DNA of 9,142 bases from Acidobacteriaceae bacterium. Its GTDB lineage: Bacteria > Acidobacteriota > Terriglobia > Terriglobales > Acidobacteriaceae. The notes under the pieces are model-generated. The model was not told the DNA's origin. It saw only the letters and a program-made list of their open reading frames with translations, and searched no databases. Location: assembly GCA_030040115.1 (NCBI GenBank), contig JASHUH010000623.1, positions 1 through 9,142 on the forward strand. The letters are read 5' to 3'. Position numbers and translations under genes: made by a program. Within the stretch, counting starts at the first letter, position 1. Each line of letters starts with the position of its first letter. Shown piece by piece: positions 1 through 5,324 of this stretch.

Positions 1-1417
1 CGGGAAACCCCGGCGCCGTGTTGAGGACGGCTGAGCTTACGTTGGTCACGCCACCATAAGGATTATTCACGCTGTCGTTATCGAGAAAGTAATAACCAAA
101 CACGGCGCCAATGCGGGTATTGACGTCAACGCGGCCCGCCTCTTTGTAGTCGCTCAGTGTCTGCGAATACGCCGAGGTCTCGTAGAAAGGCTCCCCCGAT
201 TCCGTAGAATTCGAGGGGGGAATATATTTCACCATGCCGGCGGCGGCGGGGTCGATTGCAGACGTCGGAATGGTTGCGTTGGGCAAGACGCAAGCGCTGG
301 AACTGGTGCATCCGGGTGTGTAATAGGGCTCGCCTTGGGTCACTGTATAGCTGAGCTTGCTGGAAAGATAGCTGGCCCATCCGGGCTGACTCACCGTGCC
401 CGTCAGTAAGCTTGCCTGATCCGTCAGGTTACCGGTCAAGTCGGCGGCGGTGTAATCCGGGTAATTTGTCGTCGCTCCCACGGTTTGGTTGGTGCCCTGG
501 AAATCGCCGAAGAGAAACACCTTGTTCTTTTTAATGGGACCGCCAAAAGTGCCGCCATATATATTCTGATCGAAGGCGCCGCGCTGGCCCTGGGCGTAGT
601 AGTTCGCGGCGTCGAGATCGGTGTTGCGGAAAAATTCAAAGCCCGAGCCATGGAAACTGTTCGTGCCGCTCTTGGTCACCACGTTCACCTGGCCGCCGCT
701 GAAGTTGCCATATTCGGCGTCGAAATTGTTGGTGATGATGCGGAACTCGGCGATGGAATCGAGGTTGGGAATGATGGCCGCGCCATTATTGACGCCGTCG
801 TTCACGTCGCCGCCATTCACCATGAAGGCGTTCGACGCTTCGCGTCCACCGTTAATCGATACGTTGCCCGGGTTTAAATCGCCGGATACGCCGCTCGAGT
901 TCCCCTCCGTGGTCGCGTTGTACGGCGAAACCCCCGGCTGCAGCGCCAGCAAGTCGGTGTACGACCTGCCATTCAACGGCACCGCAGTAATCTTCTGGCT
1001 TTCAATCACCTCGCCCAGTTGCGTGCTCTGGGTTTCAATCTGCACCTGATTGCTCTGCACAACCTCTGTGACTGCCACGGTGCCCACCTTGAGGGGAACA
1101 TCGACCCGCAGCTCGGAGTTCGCGTCCACCTTGATGTCGGTCTCGCGAAAGGTTTGAAACCCCGGCGCGGAGGCGGAGATGGTGTAAACGCCTACGTTGA
1201 GCGCGGTGAAACTGTAAAAGCCACTGGTGTCGGTAACCGTGGACTGGCGCACGCCAGTCAGTTGATCCATCGCCGTCACAGTTACCTTTGGAATCACTGC
1301 GCCGCTCGGGTCCGTCACCGTTCCCGAGATCGAGCCCGTAATGGCGGCAAACGCTGCCCCCGCTGAGACCACGATGATGAGTACAAGTGCAAAAACTCGC
1401 CACTGACGGTAATTCAT
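1..1417 (-). CDS. Oar-like TonB-dependent outer-membrane receptor, N-terminal part (runs off the left edge)
   Basis: Only the first 472 residues are in the window; family members are usually near 1,000 residues or more, so over half is missing. Residues 1-24 look like a Sec signal peptide: basic start MNYRQWR, hydrophobic core, likely cleavage after AFA. Residues about 28-110 are a carboxypeptidase-regulatory-like beta-sandwich (SGTVTDPSGAVIPKVTV, then DTSGFYSF and GVYTISASAPGF). Residues about 115-250 are the plug, with VPLNGRSYTDLLALQPGV, SINGGREASNAFMVNG, NNFDAEYGNFSGGQVNVVTKSGTN and FHGSGFEFFRN. FGGPIKKNKVFLFGDFQG near 291-308 begins the barrel. Proteins of this kind sit in the outer membrane and import large or complexed substrates using TonB energy; the substrate cannot be told from sequence. 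I saw no clear TonB box. The ATG at 1417 is chosen because a strong Shine-Dalgarno precedes it and the signal peptide starts there. The family call is firm. Confidence 0.93.
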   Translation of the reverse strand, partial: MNYRQWRVFALVLIIVVSAGAAFAAITGSISGTVTDPSGAVIPKVTVTAMDQLTGVRQSTVTDTSGFYSFTALNVGVYTISASAPGFQTFRETDIKVDANSELRVDVPLKVGTVAVTEVVQSNQVQIETQSTQLGEVIESQKITAVPLNGRSYTDLLALQPGVSPYNATTEGNSSGVSGDLNPGNVSINGGREASNAFMVNGGDVNDGVNNGAAIIPNLDSIAEFRIITNNFDAEYGNFSGGQVNVVTKSGTNSFHGSGFEFFRNTDLDAANYYAQGQRGAFDQNIYGGTFGGPIKKNKVFLFGDFQGTNQTVGATTNYPDYTAADLTGNLTDQASLLTGTVSQPGWASYLSSKLSYTVTQGEPYYTPGCTSSSACVLPNATIPTSAIDPAAAGMVKYIPPSNSTESGEPFYETSAYSQTLSDYKEAGRVDVNTRIGAVFGYYFLDNDSVNNPYGGVTNVSSAVLNTAPGFP

Positions 1418-1422
1418 TTCTC

Positions 1423-1428
1423 TCCTCC
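1423..1428 (-). promoter_or_regulatory. Shine-Dalgarno site of the TonB-dependent receptor
   Basis: On the minus strand GGAGGA lies five bases (GAGAA) before the ATG at 1417. It is a near-perfect anti-16S match and fixes the receptor start. Confidence 0.75.
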
Positions 1429-1437
1429 AAATCAGCG

Positions 1438-1454
1438 CCAGGCATCGGGCCTGG
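1438..1454 (-). other. Short hairpin just upstream of the receptor's ribosome binding site
   Basis: CCAGGC and GCCTGG form a perfect six-base-pair stem around a five-base loop. It lies nine bases upstream of the Shine-Dalgarno site, inside the presumed 5' leader. A second six-base stem (ACTTGA/TCAAGT around a four-base loop) lies at 1482-1497. Such stems can affect translation or mRNA stability, but six-base stems also arise by chance, so function is inference only. Confidence 0.3.
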
Positions 1455-1667
1455 ACTTAAACCATGTGAGATAAAGTCAGGACTTGAAACCTCAAGTTAG
1501 CCGCGAAATCGCGTCGGCACACCCACCTGCAACTCGAAGTTTCCTCAGAACCAACCGAGCGCCGCAATAGGAGAACGGCGCCGAAATGAGCTGTCGTAGT
1601 AACAGCCGGAAAGCTCCTTGAAATCAGTGCCTTCCTTCGCGACAATATGCAACTCTCTTTGAGTCGC

Positions 1668-1696
1668 AGTTTATTGGTAAATCAAGCACGAGTCAA
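1668..1696 (-). promoter_or_regulatory. Candidate sigma-70-type promoter for the TonB-dependent receptor
   Basis: Reading the minus strand, TTGACT (1696-1691) is followed after exactly 17 bases by TAAACT (1673-1668). These match the TTGACA and TATAAT consensus at 5/6 and 4/6 positions with ideal spacing. Transcription would start near 1660 and give a leader of about 240 bases before the ATG at 1417. The prediction rests on consensus matching alone. Confidence 0.35.
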
Positions 1697-1902
1697 CTGG
1701 AAAACAACTGCTCGGCAAATCGTTTTAGAACCTTTGTGTAAAATATATCGGGTCGCCTGGCGACTAAGACAAAAGCCTTAGAAACCTATCCGGCATGCGA
1801 CTGCTAACCGGAATCTTGCCTGCCAGGATGCAAGCTCCGGAAACAATTTTGCCTGGAGCGCCGATTTTTGAATGGATCGTGGTGAATGCAAGCAAATCGG
1901 CC

Positions 1903-3030
1903 CTAGCTGCGCCAGTGCAGCTCCACGGGACCATCCATGGGGTGTTTCAACGCCGCCCCGCTCCCGGACGGTTCCCGCTCCGCCTCCAGCCGCGCCTGCT
2001 TCAGCGCAAAGTACCACTTCGCCGGCTTGTCGGCGTCGTCAATCAGCATCAGGCTCGGATTGTGCCGCAGTCCTTCGGCCTGCTGGATCATCGTGATCTG
2101 ATCTTGACGCACAAATCGCGCGCCGAAGAATTTGGCGAGGGGGGTGGCCAGGGGCAGATGATAAAACACGTTCCACGCCGCCACCACGTCAATCCGGCAC
2201 GTTGAAGCCGTCACCGGAGTCACTGTGGTGAGGCTCGAAAACCACTTATCCCCGCAGCGGATGGTCTCGGTGCGACGGTTGGGTAGTACGAAATCGATGG
2301 TGGTTTCCACCGGCTGACCGTAGACGCCCAGCAGTTTATAGGGCGCGGAGTTCGCGCTGGGCGCGTGCGCGCTCATGCGGAAGCCTTCCGGTATGGGCTC
2401 GAAGCGCTTCACCTTCTCGCGGATGCTCGCCCGCGTTCGCCACCACCATGCCTGGTGAACAAACGGCCCGTGCGCCGGATCCATCAGTCCGATAATGCCA
2501 TGATCCACATTGCACGGCAGCTCCGCGGATAAGTGCGCGGAACGGTAGCGTGGGCCAAATTTGGCCAGCTCCGGCGGCTTCGCGCCCCGCGCCTGCCGTC
2601 CGCTTCCGGGGCGGGGAATAAATACCCATGCGTACCCGTCGCGTTCCTCGCATGGGAATGCCGTGGCGTAGATGCGCGAAGCGTCGAGCCGGTCCTGGCT
2701 GGTCAGCGATGGAATCAACGCGCACTGGCCGCTGCACGGCTCGAATTCCCATCCGTGATAGCGGCAGGTCACGCGCTCGCCGTCGAACCACCCGTAGCTG
2801 AGGGGAATGCCGCGATGCGGGCAGTTGTCGCGCATGGCGAAGACGCGCCCGTCGCTGCACCGCCCCAGCACCAGCGGAATGTCGAGCAACATGGCCGTCG
2901 TCAATGTATCGCGCTTCAGCCGCGCCGCCCGCAGCGCCGGATACCAATCGTCGTAGAGCAGCGTCGCCGCTGGCCCCTGCATCGATCCCTGCGCGCCCAC
3001 AGCCTTTTTCGTCCTGTCAAAAAGCGGCAT
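1903..3030 (-). CDS. Rieske [2Fe-2S] non-heme iron oxygenase, catalytic subunit (PaO/VanA-like)
   Basis: A cytoplasmic oxygenase of 375 residues from the chosen start. The Rieske domain (about residues 25-140) carries the cluster ligands as CPHRG (Cys70, His72) and CRYHGW (Cys89, His92), with 16 residues between the pairs. The C-terminal domain has the mononuclear iron motif MDPAHGPFVH: Asp184 fits the bridging carboxylate, His187 and His192 the iron ligands, and Asp310 in RQDQITM is a good candidate third ligand. Enzymes of this type take electrons from a reductase or ferredoxin and hydroxylate or demethylate ring compounds; the substrate here is unknown and no partner gene is visible. The ATG at 3030 is preferred: GGTGAG lies six bases upstream and MPLFDR leads into the DDWYPAL typical of the family. 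The same frame opens further to an ATG at 3141, but that extension has no ribosome binding site and no family resemblance. The stop is TAG at 1903-1905. Confidence 0.92.
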   Translation of the reverse strand: MPLFDRTKKAVGAQGSMQGPAATLLYDDWYPALRAARLKRDTLTTAMLLDIPLVLGRCSDGRVFAMRDNCPHRGIPLSYGWFDGERVTCRYHGWEFEPCSGQCALIPSLTSQDRLDASRIYATAFPCEERDGYAWVFIPRPGSGRQARGAKPPELAKFGPRYRSAHLSAELPCNVDHGIIGLMDPAHGPFVHQAWWWRTRASIREKVKRFEPIPEGFRMSAHAPSANSAPYKLLGVYGQPVETTIDFVLPNRRTETIRCGDKWFSSLTTVTPVTASTCRIDVVAAWNVFYHLPLATPLAKFFGARFVRQDQITMIQQAEGLRHNPSLMLIDDADKPAKWYFALKQARLEAEREPSGSGAALKHPMDGPVELHWRS

Positions 3031-3037
3031 GTGCGAC

Positions 3038-3109
3038 TCACCATAGCACTGCGCCCGCGTCCGGGCCAACCCTGACCTGATCGCAACCACGGCGAATCTG
3101 CCCCCGCAT
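3038..3109 (-). CDS. Possible 23-codon leader ORF before the Rieske oxygenase
   Basis: An ATG at 3109 opens a 23-codon frame, beginning MRGQIRRGCDQVRV and ending AVLW, with TGA at 3040-3038. It has the best Shine-Dalgarno in this region and ends seven bases before the oxygenase ATG at 3030. The oxygenase's weak ribosome binding site (GGTGAG) overlaps the last codons and stop of this frame. That geometry fits translational coupling or a regulatory leader peptide. The peptide resembles nothing I know and has no run of a single amino acid as in classic attenuators. It may be chance in GC-rich DNA; the evidence is layout only. Confidence 0.3.
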   Translation of the reverse strand: MRGQIRRGCDQVRVGPDAGAVLW

Positions 3110-3116
3110 TGGCCAA

Positions 3117-3127
3117 CTCCTCCTCCC
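3117..3127 (-). promoter_or_regulatory. Strong Shine-Dalgarno upstream of the leader ORF
   Basis: The minus strand reads GGGAGGAGGAG and ends seven bases before the ATG at 3109. It is about 87 bases from the oxygenase start at 3030, so it cannot serve that ATG directly. No start codon in the oxygenase frame lies at a suitable distance from it. Confidence 0.4.
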
Positions 3128-3149
3128 AAAATTGAATCCATTGCTTTCT

Positions 3150-3449
3150 ATGACCATGAAATGGCAAATCCCGGCATTCCTTTTAGCGGCAGTTCTGGCC
3201 GCTGCGCCGTCTTATGCATGGGGGCGACAATCCTCCTCCAACGACCAGAACGGCGCCACGCAGGACATGAACAAAGCAGGACGTGACACCAAGAACGCGG
3301 CCAAGAATACAGGGCACGCCGCGAAAAAAGGTTCTCAAAAGGCGTACAACGCGTCCAAGAAAGGCACAAAGAAGGCTTACAACAAATCCAAGAACACCAC
3401 CAAAGGCGCGGCGCAAGGGGCCAGGCAGGGCGCGCAGCAGCCGCATTGA
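3150..3449 (+). CDS. Short exported Lys/Ala-rich repeat protein of unknown function
   Basis: A 99-residue protein from ATG 3150, or 97 from ATG 3156. I see no strong Shine-Dalgarno for either; a TTG at 3132 would add six residues but is less likely. The N-terminus is a textbook signal peptide (MKWQIPAFLLAAVLAAAPSYA-type, given here only as its pattern: Lys, a hydrophobic Leu/Ala core, and cleavage near SYA). The mature part of about 76 residues is very basic and rich in Lys, Ala, Asn, Gln and Gly, with no Cys and almost no bulky hydrophobics. It contains KNAAKNTGHAAKKG, then two tandem 11-residue units, then GAAQGARQGAQQPH. The composition resembles LEA-like or histone-H1-like low-complexity proteins, and I associate short exported proteins of this style with acidobacteria. 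It is probably disordered or helical in the periplasm or outside. No enzymatic function is suggested. It is divergent from the oxygenase. Confidence 0.75.
   Translation: MTMKWQIPAFLLAAVLAAAPSYAWGRQSSSNDQNGATQDMNKAGRDTKNAAKNTGHAAKKGSQKAYNASKKGTKKAYNKSKNTTKGAAQGARQGAQQPH
3327..3392 (+). repeat. Two tandem 33-base units encoding 11-residue Lys/Ala repeats
   Basis: Unit one (3327-3359) encodes KGSQKAYNASK and unit two (3360-3392) encodes KGTKKAYNKSK. Eight of eleven residues agree. Synonymous third positions differ between the units, for example GCG/GCT for Ala, so the duplication is old or held by selection on the protein. Confidence 0.7.
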
Positions 3450-3468
3450 AGCTTCTTTGGAGTTCTGG

Positions 3469-3482
3469 TCGGTGGTCACCGA
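3469..3482. other. Small dyad in the gap between convergent genes
   Basis: TCGGTG-GT-CACCGA is a perfect six-base inverted repeat in the 61-base gap between the stop of the repeat protein (3449) and the stop of vsr (3511). The position suits a two-way terminator, but the loop is too tight for all six pairs and no U-tract follows on either strand, so this is a weak candidate. Confidence 0.25.
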
Positions 3483-3510
3483 TGGTCAATTGTCAGCGGT
3501 CGGTCGACTC

Positions 3511-3948
3511 TCAAAATGGGAATCGCCGATGAGCGCCGAGGAAGGCGAGCAGCTTTCGTTTGAGGCGCTCCGGCTTCTTGAGTTCGCATTCCCAGATAAC
3601 CAGACATGTCCAGCCGAGGGTTTGGAGGGCGATGCGAGCGCTCTTGTCCCGGCTGGCGTTGCGCGCAATCTTATTCACCCAATACTCCCGATTGTGGACC
3701 GGGACGCGCGCTCCCCGGGCGCAGCCATGGCCGTGCCAAAAGCAGCCGTGCACGAAGACCACTTTGTTCAGGCGCGGAAACACCAGGTCCGGTTTGCCCG
3801 GTAGATCCTTGGCGTGCAACCGGTAGCGAAAACCCTGGGCAAACACCAGGCGGCGCACGGCCATCTCCGGAGCGGTGTCCTGGCTCTTCACCGCCTGCAT
3901 GGTCCGCCGCCTGAGTTCCTTGGACTCCATCGCTTTCCCGCTCCCCAT
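3511..3948 (-). CDS. vsr: Very short patch repair endonuclease (Vsr)
   Basis: A 145-residue protein, the usual length for the family. Vsr nicks DNA 5' of the T in T:G mismatches made when 5-methylcytosine deaminates, so that short-patch repair can restore C:G. Family features in order: SQDTAPE with Glu28, LPGKPDLVF with Asp54 (equivalent to the magnesium-binding catalytic Asp of E. coli Vsr), FVHGCFWHGHGC with His67 and His72 plus the structural zinc ligands Cys69, His74 and Cys76, then REYWVNKIARNASRD, and WTCLVIWECEL with the last zinc ligand Cys121. All key residues are present, so the enzyme looks active. The ATG at 3948 lies six bases after the methyltransferase stop, with AGGA nine bases upstream; an in-frame ATG at 3930 (MESKELRRR) is an equally possible start. 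The tight spacing marks one operon with the methyltransferase. Confidence 0.95.
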   Translation of the reverse strand: MGSGKAMESKELRRRTMQAVKSQDTAPEMAVRRLVFAQGFRYRLHAKDLPGKPDLVFPRLNKVVFVHGCFWHGHGCARGARVPVHNREYWVNKIARNASRDKSARIALQTLGWTCLVIWECELKKPERLKRKLLAFLGAHRRFPF

Positions 3949-3954
3949 GGCGAT

Positions 3955-5163
3955 TCATCCTGCGCTGATTCCGCTTTGCGTTCGCGCTCCGGCCCTTTCT
4001 CCGCGGAAAAGAGACGCCTCTGCGGCTGCTGCCAGTCTTGATTGAGCCGCGGCCACGATGGGCTCCAAAAGGTGCTCTGCAAGGTAACGGACCGCCGGGA
4101 CGACCACCCCGTCGCCGGCCAAATGATACGCCTCGTTATAGCTTTCGGGCAGAATATACGATTCGGGCAGTCCCATGAGACGCGCGGCCTCGCGTGGCGC
4201 AAGCAGCCGCGAGCGCACCTGGTCGCCCTCCACCACCAGGATGGTTTGGCGGCTCGAGCCGCCGGCGGGAGTGCGCAGGCATCCTGAAACATCGTCGAAG
4301 CGGACCTCCGCGCGCTGCACCTTATGGCCCCGTTCCCCGATGCGCATGCGGCGGTAAACGCCGCCCACCGCCCTGCGGTCCAGCCGCTTCGCCTGCTCCA
4401 CTTTGGCGAGATTGCGCGCGCTCATCATCGACAGCAGGCGCTGCGTTTCTTGGGAAGTGTGCCAAGTCGCTCCGTGCGGTTCGTCCTCGATCAAATCCGC
4501 AAGAGCGACCCTGCGGGCAGCGGGAACGGGAAGCCTCCACCAAAGCCACAGGCTTTTCGCTTGTGGCGAGAGCGCCTGATATGCGCTCAGGAGGGACGGC
4601 GGATGCCAGTTGAGATCCGGCCCGGGCGACACGAGTGATGCGGGAATCGGCTTGTCCTTCTGCACGCAAACCACGAAAAGCCGGGGGCGCGATTGCGGCA
4701 CAAAGCGAACCGCGTCCATGACCAGCGCTCCCAGCCGATAGCCGAGGCCGGCGAGCGCGTCGTTCAAAGCCGCAAAATCCCTGCCTCGGTGCGCGGAGAT
4801 CGCGCCGCAAACATTTTCGAGCACCACCATGGTGGGCGCGCGGCCCTCTTGAGCGAGCGCGATGATAAGGCGCCAAAAGGGCCAGAATGTTCCTGAGCGT
4901 CTCCCTTGCAATCCAGCGCCGGCCCCGGCAAGGGATAGATCCTGGCAGGGAAAGGAGGCCCAGGCCAGGTCGGCGTGCGCAGGCAGTTCACGGGTCGAAA
5001 CCGACGCAACATCTTTGACGCACAGCGCGGCGCTGCCCCAATTTGCGGCGTAAGCAGCGGCTTTCTTGGAGTCGAAATCGTTGGCAAACAGGCAGGACCA
5101 TTGGCTGCCCAGTCCCGCGCGCACCATGCCGCCGCCGGCGAAGAATTCGTAAAATGCGGGCAT
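3955..5163 (-). CDS. DNA (cytosine-5) methyltransferase, Vsr-associated
   Basis: Transfers a methyl group from S-adenosylmethionine to C5 of cytosine in a DNA target that cannot be read from sequence. Numbering uses the ATG at 5163 (402 residues). Motif I is FYEFFAGGGM (about 3-13); motif IV is SFPCQDLSLAG with catalytic Cys73; motif VI is VLENVCG (Glu116, Asn117); motif VIII is QSRPRLFVV (157-165). The target-recognition region spans roughly 166-315, followed by motif IX LLAPREAARLMGLPESY and motif X GDGVVVPAVRYL. All catalytic motifs are intact. The frame continues upstream to an ATG at 5247, but those 28 extra residues do not look like the family, and relatives begin just before YEFFAGGG. 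The ribosome binding site for 5163 is weak (AGGA ten bases away), so the start is less sure than the function. vsr follows after six bases; no restriction gene is visible. Confidence 0.94.
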   Translation of the reverse strand: MPAFYEFFAGGGMVRAGLGSQWSCLFANDFDSKKAAAYAANWGSAALCVKDVASVSTRELPAHADLAWASFPCQDLSLAGAGAGLQGRRSGTFWPFWRLIIALAQEGRAPTMVVLENVCGAISAHRGRDFAALNDALAGLGYRLGALVMDAVRFVPQSRPRLFVVCVQKDKPIPASLVSPGPDLNWHPPSLLSAYQALSPQAKSLWLWWRLPVPAARRVALADLIEDEPHGATWHTSQETQRLLSMMSARNLAKVEQAKRLDRRAVGGVYRRMRIGERGHKVQRAEVRFDDVSGCLRTPAGGSSRQTILVVEGDQVRSRLLAPREAARLMGLPESYILPESYNEAYHLAGDGVVVPAVRYLAEHLLEPIVAAAQSRLAAAAEASLFRGERAGARTQSGISAG

Positions 5164-5277
5164 TTCCGTTTCGTCCTGATGCGAGCAGCCGCTGGTTTGA
5201 ACGCAGCCTGTTCGATTTTGCAATTGCCCGACGTGCTCCACAGACATGTTACCTGTGTCATCGTGCGCGCGGAGTGG

Positions 5278-5299
5278 AAAAATGGCCTGCTATCCGGCC
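5278..5299 (-). terminator. Weak intrinsic-terminator-like hairpin after the sigma-54 activator
   Basis: On the minus strand GGCC-GGATAGCA-GGCC is followed by A and five T's. It starts about 26 bases after the activator's stop and upstream of the methyltransferase. The stem has only four pairs, all G:C, so termination would be partial at best. Confidence 0.3.
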
Positions 5300-5324
5300 G
5301 AGCTATGGGAGCTGCAGGGACACC

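Larger units (their letters stand above)
1418..1902. other. Gene-free intergenic stretch between the oxygenase and the receptor
   Basis: I see no plausible gene in these 485 bases; the short open frames have no family resemblance and composition is visibly more AT-rich than the neighbouring genes. The stretch holds the receptor's leader, ribosome binding site and candidate promoter. Between the promoter and the oxygenase stop at 1903 lie two small abutting inverted repeats: GTCGCC-T-GGCGAC at 1752-1764, and CTAAG/CTTAG around an eight-base loop at 1764-1781. They lie in the 3' region of the oxygenase transcript and could help end it, but neither is followed by a proper U-tract, so I do not call a terminator. 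Confidence 0.6.

Noticed and set aside
485..1366. Several overlapping plus-strand frames across the receptor gene.
   Set aside because: The minus-strand receptor frame is continuous and carries clear signal-peptide, beta-sandwich and plug motifs; the plus-strand frames have none.
1795..2205. A 136-codon plus-strand frame starting in the intergenic stretch and running antisense into the oxygenase.
   Set aside because: There is no convincing ribosome binding site, and most of it is the complement of the conserved oxygenase C-terminus.
3031..3141. An extended oxygenase start at ATG 3141 (412 residues).
   Set aside because: The added 37 residues do not resemble family N-termini. There is no Shine-Dalgarno before 3141, and the extension would cover the strong Shine-Dalgarno at 3117-3127 and reach to within nine bases of the divergent gene's ATG at 3150.
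5164..5247. An extended methyltransferase start at ATG 5247 (430 residues).
   Set aside because: The 28 extra residues are Cys/Gln/His-rich and unlike relatives, which begin a few residues before YEFFAGGG. A weak AGG lies upstream of 5247, so the longer form is not fully excluded.
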